Shown: positions 1 through 8,220 of the stretch, in pieces
Layout of the letters: every line of letters begins with the position of its first letter
How positions within the stretch are numbered: position 1 is the first letter of the stretch
From: Dokdonia sp.
GTDB lineage: Bacteria > Bacteroidota > Bacteroidia > Flavobacteriales > Flavobacteriaceae
NCBI GenBank assembly: GCA_020628615.1
Contig: JAHDEV010000013.1
Coordinates: forward strand, 1 to 35,530
DNA length: 35,530 bases
Reading direction: 5' to 3'
The notes under the pieces: model-generated
The model's input: only the letters and a program-made list of their open reading frames with translations
Told to the model about the DNA's origin: nothing
The model's database searches: none
Program-made: the position numbers and the translations under genes

Positions 1-48
1 GTAGGCTTTACCGAAGATGAAGACCTCATTGCTCAGATAGGTGTGTAG
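1..48 (+). CDS. C-terminal tail of an unidentified protein (partial)
   Basis: Frame 1 is open from the first base and ends in TAG at 46-48, giving VGFTEDEDLIAQIGV. An acidic 15-residue tail is compatible with the end of a real protein, and a copy of the GCTTTCGCGAAAGC palindrome begins 9 bases after the stop, which is where most copies in this window sit relative to genes. The fragment is too short to identify, and an open frame this short could be chance. No function is assigned. Confidence 0.35.
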   Translation, partial: VGFTEDEDLIAQIGV

Positions 49-57
49 TGTGAGTAC

Positions 58-71
58 GCTTTCGCGAAAGC
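58..71. repeat. GCTTTCGCGAAAGC palindrome, copy 1
   Basis: Intact 14-base core. The left flank keeps the usual AGTAC, while the right flank has diverged (TTTC). It lies 9 bases after the stop of the partial gene at the window edge and about 40 bases beyond the stop of the minus-strand gene at 111, so it is probably between convergent genes. Confidence 0.9.
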
Positions 72-110
72 TTTCTATTATGAATTGCTTAAAGCCTAAA
101 AGGGCAATAG

Positions 111-965
111 TTAATTAATATAAATATTCTTGACAGCCTTTTCTTTAAGCTTCTTTTTACTTTTGACATCCTTTTTTTTAAAGAAAAAATTGAAACTTAA
201 TCCTATATAATCTCCACTTAGAGAATATTGTCCTTCTGCTCTTTCTGAAATCTCTAAGTTATCTTGTAGGTATTCTCCTGTAAAATAGTTGGGTATTGCC
301 TTCTGGTATATTATAGATGTTTGAATAAGTATGCGATTTGTAAGGTAATATAGGCCCGGGCTTAATATAAGATTAGGGTATATTGAGGTCTCTCGTGTAA
401 GCGCTTGAAGAGCAAATACTTGTCTTATTTGATCAAGTTCTTCTATATAATAGCTTTTAGAACTAGTTACAGAGCCTGGTCGCAGTAGCGTGATATTAAC
501 ACCTGCCATCATTGAGAAATAAAGATTTCTTTCTAGCTGTTTTTTGAGTTCTATTTGTAGAGGTATAGAAAATAAGAATGTCCCATAAGTTTTAAAGGTG
601 GTAGCATCGCCAGTAAAGCCGGGTACTTCACCATCCCCAATGTTTATAGTATAGTGCTCAAGTGGTAATAGATTGAATAAGAGTCCGTATCTAAAGTTAA
701 ACTCTCTTTCTGGGTGTATTACCTTAGTAAAGCCAAAGGTTATAGATGGAGTTGCTTTACCTTCAATTTGTATAGTACCTATGGTTGTATCAAAATTTGC
801 GGCTCGATATAGCACAGGAGAGAAATTCCACCCAAAGGTTTTGTAGCTAGCGAATTCTGGAAATTTGTTTTTTACGGATGAGCCCTGTGCAATTACGGAT
901 ATTATATTTGTAAAAAAGATGAGTGCAATTGCACTCATCTTTAAATTTAATTTTAGTACATTCAT
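111..965 (-). CDS. Outer-membrane beta-barrel-like protein (hypothetical)
   Basis: A 284-residue protein with an N-terminal signal peptide ending FTNIISVIAQ, so it is probably exported to the periplasm or outer membrane. The body alternates hydrophobic and polar residues, with many aromatic residues and repeated strand-like segments (for example GLYYLTNRILIQTSIIYQKA and a closing YIGLSFNFFFKKK), as expected for a small outer-membrane barrel. A lysine-rich tail follows the last strand. A second Met at residue 10 (MSAIALIFF) would also give a good signal peptide. The start lies 4 bases after the stop of the extended reading frame of the upstream lipoprotein gene, so the two are probably co-transcribed and may work together. 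I do not recognise a named family; the barrel assignment is inferred from sequence pattern only. Confidence 0.7.
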   Translation of the reverse strand: MNVLKLNLKMSAIALIFFTNIISVIAQGSSVKNKFPEFASYKTFGWNFSPVLYRAANFDTTIGTIQIEGKATPSITFGFTKVIHPEREFNFRYGLLFNLLPLEHYTINIGDGEVPGFTGDATTFKTYGTFLFSIPLQIELKKQLERNLYFSMMAGVNITLLRPGSVTSSKSYYIEELDQIRQVFALQALTRETSIYPNLILSPGLYYLTNRILIQTSIIYQKAIPNYFTGEYLQDNLEISERAEGQYSLSGDYIGLSFNFFFKKKDVKSKKKLKEKAVKNIYIN

Positions 966-969
966 TCCA

Positions 970-2027
970 TTACCAGGTTAAAGCTTTTGAGCTGTTACTT
1001 CCATTATGATGAAAATCACCAAACACACTTTGACCATTCCTTGCTTCAAGAGTTCTAGAACCCCATATTGTTATTGTCTTTTGTCTGGTTCTTCTTCTTT
1101 TTCTTGATTTTGCTCCAAAACCTTGCTTTGCATTTGGACCGAAACAGGCCGAGCCTTTTAAGGCATAAGTTAAATTTACGCCTAATCTAGTCCTAGACTT
1201 TCTCCATCTACGACCTCTTTTTTTGTAAGAAACTTGTCTCGCCTGAGTTCTTGTATACTAAGGTAAACTTCTTATTTCTACTTTCCTGAAAATTTTTCGA
1301 TTCGAACTTATGTTAATTTGGTCAGAGGCTGCTTTCCAACCACTACAGGAGCTTGCTGATTTTGGCGTTGTAATTATATAAGGGTCATTACTAACATCTT
1401 CTCCGTTGTTGATTTTCTGTAACGAAATTCCAAAATCACCTATAATTTCATAATTGTTTAATGGCTTGCCAAAAGAGAATACTTTCCCGTCAATCATTAC
1501 TTCTTGGTCAGAATTTAATAACGCCATTTCCTCATCGTTAAAAAGTAAATCATTTGAAGGATGTACTTCCATATCAAGGGTTTCGTTATCTAGCCATTGT
1601 CGCACCTGTATATCATACGTGCTTCTCAATGAATTTGCAAAATTTCTTGATTGTTCAAAATCCAGAAGAGGTTGCTTTGAGTTAAATTCATTGTTATCTT
1701 CCATATCATCAAGTTCGTCATCTGTAAGATGATCATATTGAGCCACAAAATTATCTTCGTGAGCTTCTATGGCGGCTTCAAGTTCTTCTGCGGCAGCAAC
1801 AAAATCTTCGATAGATGCAAAAGATAACATTGTTGCATTGCCTCCTTGGGATCGACCTCTTGCTGGTAGATCAAATGAAATGATGTTAGTTTCAGGGACT
1901 TGTTCTAGTGTAAATGCCGCTTCTGTATTTTGCGATTCGTTTGTTAATTCAATATCTTCTTTACTACAAGAAGTAAGAGATAGAGTTGTTATCATTGTAA
2001 CTGCCAGTAATTGCTTGTAAATTTCAT
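970..2027 (-). pseudogene. Lipoprotein gene with apparent frameshift at the start and an in-frame TAG
   Basis: The ORF track shows 1258..1995 (245 residues, lipobox-like LTSC then SKED), but two things suggest a longer, damaged gene. In the same frame, the codons upstream of 1995 read IYKQLLAVTM, which completes a typical lipoprotein signal peptide. The only nearby ATG (2025-2027) is one base out of frame, and one extra A in its AAA run would give MKIYKQLLAVTMITTLSLTSC. At the other end, after TAG at 1258-1260, the frame stays open for 95 codons (YTRTQARQVSYKKRGRRW... to ...SKALTW) and stops at 970-972, just 4 bases before the next gene. The tail is very basic, with KKRGRRWRKSR and SRKRRRTRQK stretches. 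The N-terminal half is acidic (HLTDDELDDMEDNNEF). It could be a true pseudogene, two sequencing errors, or a gene using a short start and readthrough. No function is recognised. Confidence 0.6.
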
Positions 2028-2144
2028 TCGTTTTTTGTTTTAGAATTATAAAATTTGATTGGTACCAGCCGCTAAACTAGTGGTTTAGTTTTCTCAATCC
2101 TAAAGGATTTCCTTTTTTTGAGCGTTTTTTTTGATTTTTTAGTG

Positions 2145-2160
2145 CGATTTCGCGAAAGCG
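2145..2160. repeat. Degenerate copy of the palindrome (copy 2)
   Basis: CGATTTCGCGAAAGCG matches the repeat with one mismatch (A in place of C in the left arm). It lies in the divergent region between the lipoprotein gene and topA, one of the few copies not next to a stop codon. Confidence 0.75.
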
Positions 2161-2233
2161 TAATAAACCCTATTAAACCACAATTTACAAGGCTTTAAAA
2201 ATGCATTTATTACAGAAATAACGGCCTTGCGGA

Positions 2234-2262
2234 TTGCGATATAAATAAAACATCTACTTTTG
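2234..2262 (+). promoter_or_regulatory. Bacteroidota-type promoter for topA
   Basis: TACTTTTG at 2255-2262 fits the TAnnTTTG element, and a TTG at 2234-2236 lies 18 bases upstream, close to the usual -33 spacing. The start codon of topA follows 22 bases after the element. Confidence 0.65.
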
Positions 2263-2283
2263 TAATCTGAAAAAATAAAATGT

Positions 2284-4809
2284 ATGGCAAAGAATCTCGT
2301 CATTGTGGAGTCACCTGCAAAGGCTAAAACGATAGAAAAATTTCTAGGCTCAGACTATAAAGTTGAGAGTAGTTTTGGACACATTGCAGACCTTCCCTCT
2401 AAGGAGTTAGGTGTTGATGTAGATGGAGATTTTACTCCAAAATATAAAGTCTCAGACGATAAGAAAAAGGTGGTGAGAAACCTTAAGTCTCTTGCAAATA
2501 AGGCAGAGATGGTGTGGCTCGCTAGTGATGAGGATCGCGAGGGAGAGGCTATAGCCTGGCACTTAGAACAAGAGCTTGGGTTAACACCAGACCGTACAAA
2601 ACGTATTGTTTTTCACGAGATTACAAAGACGGCTATACTAAGAGCTATTGAGAACCCTCGTAAGATTGATTATGATCTTGTAAATGCACAACAAGCGCGT
2701 AGAGTGCTTGATAGATTAGTGGGGTATGAGCTCTCTCCAGTATTATGGAGAAAGGTAAAAGGAGGTCTTTCGGCGGGGCGTGTGCAGTCTGTTTCTGTAA
2801 GACTTATTGTAGAGCGTGAGCGTGAGGTTTTAGGTTTTGAGCCTAAAGCTTCATATAGAGTAGATGCAGAGTTTACTACGCAAGATGGAAAGTCTTTTAA
2901 AGCAAAACTTCCTAAAAATATAACTACCAAAAAAGAGGCTAAGGCTTTTCTTGAGAAAAACCTTAGCGCTACTTTTAAAGTAGATGCGCTTACTAAAAAG
3001 CCAGCAAAAAAATCACCAGCACCACCATTTACAACCTCTACCTTACAACAGGAAGCAAGTAGAAAACTGTACTTCTCTGTAAGTAAAACGATGACGATGG
3101 CACAGCGACTCTATGAAGCTGGGCATATTACATATATGAGAACAGATAGTGTAAATCTATCTAAAGATGCAAAGGCGGGTGCAGAGGCAGAGATTGTAGC
3201 TGCTTATGGTAAGGAGTTTCATAAAGAACGTAATTATAAAGGGAAGTCTAAGGGAGCACAAGAAGCTCACGAGGCGATACGCCCTACAGATTTCTCAAAG
3301 CATTCTGTAAATATGGACCGCGACCAGATACGTCTCTATGAACTTATATGGAAACGTGCGATTGCCTCACAAATGAGCGAGGCACAACTAGAGCGCACAA
3401 ATGTGCAAATAGCCTCTAGCGCAGGTACAGATAACTTTACAGCAAATGGGGAGATCTTAAAGTTTGAAGGTTTCTTAAAGGTATACCTAGAAGGTAGTGA
3501 TGATGAAGATGTAGAAGAGACAGGCTTACTTCCAGATCTTAAAACAGGAGAGACATTACTTAATAAATACATTACCGCCACAGAGCGTTTTACAAGACCA
3601 CCATACCGCTATACAGAAGCTTCTCTAGTAAAGAAACTTGAAGAGCTGGGTATAGGACGTCCATCTACATATGCACCTACTATTACGACTATTCAAAACC
3701 GTAAGTATGTAGAAAAAGGTACTGTAGAAGGGAAGGAGCGATCTTATGATGTGCTTAGTCTTGAAAACAACGAGATAAAAGATAGAACGCTTACTGAGAC
3801 TGTAGGGTCAGATAAAGGAAAGCTAGTTCCTACAGATGTAGGGATGGTCGTAAACGACTTCTTGGTACAGCACTTTGAAAACATTCTTGATTATAACTTT
3901 ACGGCAAAGGTCGAAGCAGATTTTGACGACATAGCAGAAGGAAAGCAGGAGTGGACAAAGATGATGAAGGATTTTTACAAAGATTTTCATCCTCACGTAA
4001 AAGATGTAGAAAAAAATGCAGAGCGTGAAGTAGGAGAGCGCATATTAGGAGAAGATCCAGCTACCGGTAAACCGGTAAGTGTGCGTCTAGGTAAATTTGG
4101 TCCTATGGTGCAAATAGGTTCTGTAGAAGATGAAGAGAAGCCTCGATTTGCAAGTCTAGGTCCAGACCAAACGCTAAGCAACATCACCTATGAGCAGGCA
4201 ATGGATCTCTTTAAATTACCTAAAGATTTAGGTACTTTTGAAGAAGAAGAGGTGTCTGTAAATAATGGTCGTTTTGGGCCATATGTTAAGTTTGGAAAAA
4301 CATTTGTATCACTTCCTAAAGGACGTGACCCAATGGATGTAGATCTAGATGAGGCTATTGTATATATCAAAGAGAAGCAAAAGGCAGATGCTCCTATCTA
4401 TATGTATGAGGATTTGCCAGTTCAGAAAGGTACAGGTCGTTTTGGCCCGTATATAAAATGGAACGGAATGTTTATAAACGTAAACAAGAAGTACGATTTT
4501 GATAACCTCTCTGATGAGGATATTGTAGAGCTTATAGAAGTCAAAAAGCAAAAGGAGATAGATAAGGTACTTCAAGATTTTCCAGAAGAAGGAATACGTG
4601 TAGAAAAAGCACGCTGGGGGCGCTCTAATATTATAAAAGGTAAGCTCAAAATAGAGCTTAGTAAAGATATAGATGCTGCTGCTTTAAGTCTTGATGAGAT
4701 AAAAGACTACATCGAGAAGAAGGCTCCAAAAAAGAAGGCAGCCAAAAAGAAGGCGCCAGCAAAAAAGAAAGCTCCGGCTAAGAAAAAAACCACAGCAAAA
4801 AAGAAATAA
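2284..4809 (+). CDS. topA: DNA topoisomerase I
   Basis: An 841-residue type IA topoisomerase that relaxes negatively supercoiled DNA by transient single-strand cleavage. The TOPRIM domain opens with NLVIVESPAKAKTIEKFLG and carries the acidic metal-binding run DEDREGE (residues 82-88). The catalytic tyrosine is Y284 in HITYMRTDSVNLS, and the family motif GIGRPSTYA lies in the second half. Instead of Cys4 zinc fingers, the C-terminal third has glycine-rich C-terminal topoisomerase repeats (KFGPMVQIG, RFGPYVKFG, RFGPYIKWN) and ends in a long lysine/alanine tail (KKKAPAKKK). Both features are common in Bacteroidota TopA. The next gene starts 3 bases after the stop, so the two are probably co-transcribed. 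Confidence 0.97.
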   Translation: MAKNLVIVESPAKAKTIEKFLGSDYKVESSFGHIADLPSKELGVDVDGDFTPKYKVSDDKKKVVRNLKSLANKAEMVWLASDEDREGEAIAWHLEQELGLTPDRTKRIVFHEITKTAILRAIENPRKIDYDLVNAQQARRVLDRLVGYELSPVLWRKVKGGLSAGRVQSVSVRLIVEREREVLGFEPKASYRVDAEFTTQDGKSFKAKLPKNITTKKEAKAFLEKNLSATFKVDALTKKPAKKSPAPPFTTSTLQQEASRKLYFSVSKTMTMAQRLYEAGHITYMRTDSVNLSKDAKAGAEAEIVAAYGKEFHKERNYKGKSKGAQEAHEAIRPTDFSKHSVNMDRDQIRLYELIWKRAIASQMSEAQLERTNVQIASSAGTDNFTANGEILKFEGFLKVYLEGSDDEDVEETGLLPDLKTGETLLNKYITATERFTRPPYRYTEASLVKKLEELGIGRPSTYAPTITTIQNRKYVEKGTVEGKERSYDVLSLENNEIKDRTLTETVGSDKGKLVPTDVGMVVNDFLVQHFENILDYNFTAKVEADFDDIAEGKQEWTKMMKDFYKDFHPHVKDVEKNAEREVGERILGEDPATGKPVSVRLGKFGPMVQIGSVEDEEKPRFASLGPDQTLSNITYEQAMDLFKLPKDLGTFEEEEVSVNNGRFGPYVKFGKTFVSLPKGRDPMDVDLDEAIVYIKEKQKADAPIYMYEDLPVQKGTGRFGPYIKWNGMFINVNKKYDFDNLSDEDIVELIEVKKQKEIDKVLQDFPEEGIRVEKARWGRSNIIKGKLKIELSKDIDAAALSLDEIKDYIEKKAPKKKAAKKKAPAKKKAPAKKKTTAKKK

Positions 4810-4812
4810 TAT

Positions 4813-5979
4813 ATGGCATTTGAGGTGCTCCTCCCTATTCCAGATCTTGCGCTTGCACATATACAGCTGCAGCATCACCAGTCACTAGGTAATAATATAA
4901 GGCTGCACAGCGAGCAAGAAGGACTGCCAGATTTAGAAGGAGTAGCTATAGCTATAGTTTGCTTACGCGAAAAAAGAAGAGACCCCAATAATCTTTCAGA
5001 CGGGCTCTCCTTTACCGAAGTGCGCCGAACATTTTATGAACTGTTTCCCGGAAACTGGCACACTACCATTGCAGATCTAGGAGATATAGACGCTGGTGCA
5101 TCTGTAGATGATACATACTTTGCCATACGCACTCTCAACGAGTCTTTGTTTAAAAAAGGAATCATACCTATTTATATAGGAGGAAGTCAAGATCTTGTGT
5201 ATCCTATTTATCGTTCTTACGATAAACTAGATCAAATGGTTAATATCGTTAATGTTGATAGTCGTTTTGACCTAGGAGACGCAAGTCAGCCTATAAACAA
5301 CAAGTCTTACGTAGGTAAAATCATAGTCACAGAGCCTTATAATTTATTTAATTACTCAAATATTGGGTATCAAACTTATTTTAATCCTCAAGAGGAAATA
5401 GATTTGATGGATAAGTTGTATTTTGACTCCTATAGACTAGGTAATGTTTCGGCAGCGATGAACATTACAGAACCTGTTATGCGTGATGCAGATCTTGTTG
5501 CTATAGATCTTAATGCGATACGTAGTAGTGAGTTGAGTACTAGGCATAATAAAATGCCTAATGGTTTTGATGGGAAAGAGATTTGTACCATTGCAAGATA
5601 TGCAGGGATTAGTGACCGTGTAAGTTCTTTTGGAATTTTTGAATATCAAAATGATGCTCAAGAAGAAAAAGCGGCAATGCTCGTTGCACAGATGATGTGG
5701 TACTTTATAGAGGGAGTGAATTTTCGCGCAAGCGAAAATATGGATATAGAAAAAGGTAATTTTCTTACCTACCAAGTACCCATTGAAGATGAGGTGCTTA
5801 CATTTTATAAGAGTGAAAAAACAGCTCGCTGGTGGATTGAAATTCCATTTATTATGGGCTTGAATAATAAATTAAAAAGGCACACGTTATTACCTTGCAC
5901 GTACCAAGATTATCTGGATGCTTGTAACCAAAACATACCTGAACGCTGGTTCAAAGCAAGGAAGAAAAACGAAATTTGA
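4813..5979 (+). CDS. Arginase/formimidoylglutamase-fold protein with degenerate metal site
   Basis: A 388-residue protein whose central part has the landmarks of the ureohydrolase fold (arginase, agmatinase, formimidoylglutamase). The metal ligands are altered. The usual GGDHS is GGSQD (123-127), DAHxD is DSRFD (149-153), and the SxDxDxxDP motif is AIDLNAIRSSE (230-240). At least two histidine ligands and some aspartates of the binuclear manganese site are therefore missing, and normal hydrolysis of a guanidino substrate looks unlikely. There is no signal peptide. It starts 3 bases after topA and lies just upstream of gldK. A structural or regulatory role linked to the gld locus is possible, but this is inference from position only. 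The family placement is fairly sure and the function is not. Confidence 0.75.
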   Translation: MAFEVLLPIPDLALAHIQLQHHQSLGNNIRLHSEQEGLPDLEGVAIAIVCLREKRRDPNNLSDGLSFTEVRRTFYELFPGNWHTTIADLGDIDAGASVDDTYFAIRTLNESLFKKGIIPIYIGGSQDLVYPIYRSYDKLDQMVNIVNVDSRFDLGDASQPINNKSYVGKIIVTEPYNLFNYSNIGYQTYFNPQEEIDLMDKLYFDSYRLGNVSAAMNITEPVMRDADLVAIDLNAIRSSELSTRHNKMPNGFDGKEICTIARYAGISDRVSSFGIFEYQNDAQEEKAAMLVAQMMWYFIEGVNFRASENMDIEKGNFLTYQVPIEDEVLTFYKSEKTARWWIEIPFIMGLNNKLKRHTLLPCTYQDYLDACNQNIPERWFKARKKNEI

Positions 5980-6004
5980 ATATGTGTTTCAACGATGAAA
6001 TGAT

Positions 6005-6012
6005 TATTTTTG
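6005..6012 (+). promoter_or_regulatory. Possible promoter upstream of gldK
   Basis: TATTTTTG fits TAnnTTTG and lies 75 bases before the gldK start. No TTG was found at the expected distance upstream. A second near-match, TAACTTTA, lies at 6059-6066. Either could drive the gldKLMN transcript. Confidence 0.35.
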
Positions 6013-6087
6013 GCGAATAAATTGTTTATTACAAATAAAATAAATAGGTTTACGCCCTTAACTTTAGAATACTTAACCTAATATCCT

Positions 6088-7458
6088 ATGAAAAAGTATA
6101 TTGCATTTATTGCGATAGTAGCTTTGCTGTCTAGTTGTGGCAAAGGCGATCGTGGAGAACTCGTTGGTGCCAAAGGCAAGCGATGGAATCCCGAAAAACC
6201 ATTTGGTATGACTCTCGTTTCTGGAGGGGCATATATAATGGGTAAAAGTGATGATGACTTTGCTGCGGTAAATGATGCTCCTACTAAAACTGTTACTGTT
6301 CGTTCTTTTTATATGGATGAAACAGAAATCACAAACGCCGAATATAGACAGTTTGTAGAGTGGGTAAAAGATTCTACTGTACGTACTAAACTTGCTATAC
6401 TGGCAGATGAGCTTGGGGAAACTCCAGGAAGTGGTGGTATAGGTGACTTTGCATTTAATGATGCAGATCCTGCAAATATGACTCCATACGAGCAATATAT
6501 GTACGATAACTATTATGGCTTAGGTGAGACTGGATTTGAAGGACGTAAACTTAATAAGGATATAGATATCATATGGGATACAGACCAGTATCCAGATGAG
6601 TACTATGCTGAGGTGATGGATACAATGTACATCCCACTAGAAGAAGCTTATAATGGACAGCGCACCATAGACGTAGATAAGCTTAACTTCCGTTACACAT
6701 ACTTAGACATACAAGCTGCTGCAAAGAAGAATGGTGGTCGTCGTAAAGATCATATTAAGACAGAGGTGGTTCCGGTTTACCCTGATACGACTGTATGGAT
6801 TAAGGATTTTGCATACTCGTATAATGAGCCTATGCATAATGATTACTTCTGGCACGATGCTTATGGTGAGTACCCTGTTGTAGGTGTTACCTGGATGCAA
6901 GCAAAAGCTTTTTGTGAGTGGAGAACAATGTATAAGAACTCTTACCAAAAATCAAAAAAGAGACAATTTGTAAATCGTTTTAGACTTCCAGGTGAAGCAG
7001 AGTGGGAATATGCTGCTCGTGGCGGACTGGAAAGTGGTGATTACCCTTGGGGTGGGCCGTATGCTAAAAACGATAGAGGATGTTTCCTTGCAAACTTTAA
7101 ACCTTTAAGAGGAGATTATGGTGCAGACCAAGCATTATATACTGTAGAAGCAGATGCTTACGAACCTAACGACTATAACCTGTACAATATGGCAGGTAAC
7201 GTGTCTGAGTGGGTAGCTTCTTCTTATGATCCAGCTTCTTATGAATATATGTCTACTATTAACCCTAACGTAAACGATAAGGATAACCGTCGTAAAGTTA
7301 TACGTGGTGGTTCTTGGAAAGACGTTGCTTACTTCCTACAGGTAAGCTCACGTGATTATGAGTATCAAGACTCTGCACGTAGTTATATCGGTTTTAGAAC
7401 CGTACAGGATTTTATGGGAATTGATGAGAAAATCAACCTTAGAAAACCGAAGAAATAA
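6088..7458 (+). CDS. gldK: T9SS outer-membrane lipoprotein GldK
   Basis: A 456-residue lipoprotein with signal peptide MKKYIAFIAIVALLSSC (lipidated Cys at residue 17). The rest is a formylglycine-generating-enzyme-like (FGE-sulfatase) domain: FGMTLVSGGAYIMG and FYMDETEITNAEYRQFVEW at the start, and YPVVGVTWMQAKAFCEWR, FRLPGEAEWEYAARGG, YNMAGNVSEWV and VIRGGSWKD in the second half. GldK (PorK in Porphyromonas) forms the periplasmic ring on the outer membrane together with GldN, around the type IX translocon. It is the first gene of the gldKLMN set in the standard order, which makes the assignment secure. Confidence 0.95.
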   Translation: MKKYIAFIAIVALLSSCGKGDRGELVGAKGKRWNPEKPFGMTLVSGGAYIMGKSDDDFAAVNDAPTKTVTVRSFYMDETEITNAEYRQFVEWVKDSTVRTKLAILADELGETPGSGGIGDFAFNDADPANMTPYEQYMYDNYYGLGETGFEGRKLNKDIDIIWDTDQYPDEYYAEVMDTMYIPLEEAYNGQRTIDVDKLNFRYTYLDIQAAAKKNGGRRKDHIKTEVVPVYPDTTVWIKDFAYSYNEPMHNDYFWHDAYGEYPVVGVTWMQAKAFCEWRTMYKNSYQKSKKRQFVNRFRLPGEAEWEYAARGGLESGDYPWGGPYAKNDRGCFLANFKPLRGDYGADQALYTVEADAYEPNDYNLYNMAGNVSEWVASSYDPASYEYMSTINPNVNDKDNRRKVIRGGSWKDVAYFLQVSSRDYEYQDSARSYIGFRTVQDFMGIDEKINLRKPKK

Positions 7459-7536
7459 CTAATATTATTTACCCAAATTATATTATTCAATTACTTAACT
7501 AAATTAACTTAACTAAACTAAAAAATTTTATTAGTC

Positions 7537-8172
7537 ATGGCAAAATCTAAAACTGGAAAGAAATTAATGAATATGGTCTACGGACTAGGAGCAGCAGTTG
7601 TAATTATTGGTGCTTTATTTAAAATTATGCACTGGCCATATGGTAACCTAATGCTTATTATTGGTCTTATTACAGAGGCAGTAGTATTCGCAATTTCTGC
7701 ATTTGAACCAGTAGATGACGAACTTGATTGGGCTCTAGTATATCCAGAACTAGCAGGCGGGGCAAGTGGATCTAAGAAAAAAGCTGCAGCTCCTGTAGAT
7801 GCAGAAGCACAATTATCAAAAAAACTAGACGATATGCTTAAAGAGGCAAAAATTGATGGTGAGTTGATGAGCAGCTTAGGAAACAGCATACGTAATTTTG
7901 AAGGTGCAGCAAAAGGAATTGCTCCTACAACAGATGCAATGGCTTCTACAAAAAAATACTCTGAAGAGATGGCACTTGCTGCTGCTCAAATGGAATCTTT
8001 AAATAGCCTTTATAAAGTGCAAGTTGAGTCTTCTAGTCGTCAGGCAGAAATCAATGAGCAAGTAACTGCAAACGCAGGAAAACTTAAAGAGCAAATGGAA
8101 AGTCTTGCAACAAACCTTTCTTCACTGAATGGTGTGTATGGAGGAATGCTTTCTGCTATGAATAAAAACTAA
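7537..8172 (+). CDS. gldL: Gliding/T9SS motor protein GldL
   Basis: A 211-residue inner-membrane protein with two transmembrane helices (about 13-29 and 36-54) joined by the short loop HWPYGN, followed by a long cytoplasmic helical region. A glutamate in the second helix (E47, in LITEAVVF) matches the conserved membrane glutamate that is important for ion-driven rotation in GldL. GldL and GldM together form the proton-driven motor that energises type IX secretion and gliding. It lies 78 bases after gldK and 48 bases before gldM. Confidence 0.95.
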   Translation: MAKSKTGKKLMNMVYGLGAAVVIIGALFKIMHWPYGNLMLIIGLITEAVVFAISAFEPVDDELDWALVYPELAGGASGSKKKAAAPVDAEAQLSKKLDDMLKEAKIDGELMSSLGNSIRNFEGAAKGIAPTTDAMASTKKYSEEMALAAAQMESLNSLYKVQVESSSRQAEINEQVTANAGKLKEQMESLATNLSSLNGVYGGMLSAMNKN

Positions 8173-8220
8173 TTCTAGTTGTTTTTACAATTAACTAACT
8201 AACAGCTAAAATTAAAAACA

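Noticed and set aside
1454-2020. Plus-strand ORFs at 1454-1732 and 1769-2020
   Set aside because: They are Ser-rich shadows opposite the lipoprotein gene, with no domain or start signal.
2072-2088. CTAAAC/GTTTAG hairpin upstream of the lipoprotein gene as a riboswitch or attenuator
   Set aside because: Six weak pairs only, no conserved motif and no T run in the right place.
4961-4974. GCTTACGCGAAAAA as a further palindrome copy
   Set aside because: The centre and right arm both differ and symmetry is poor, so a chance match is as likely.
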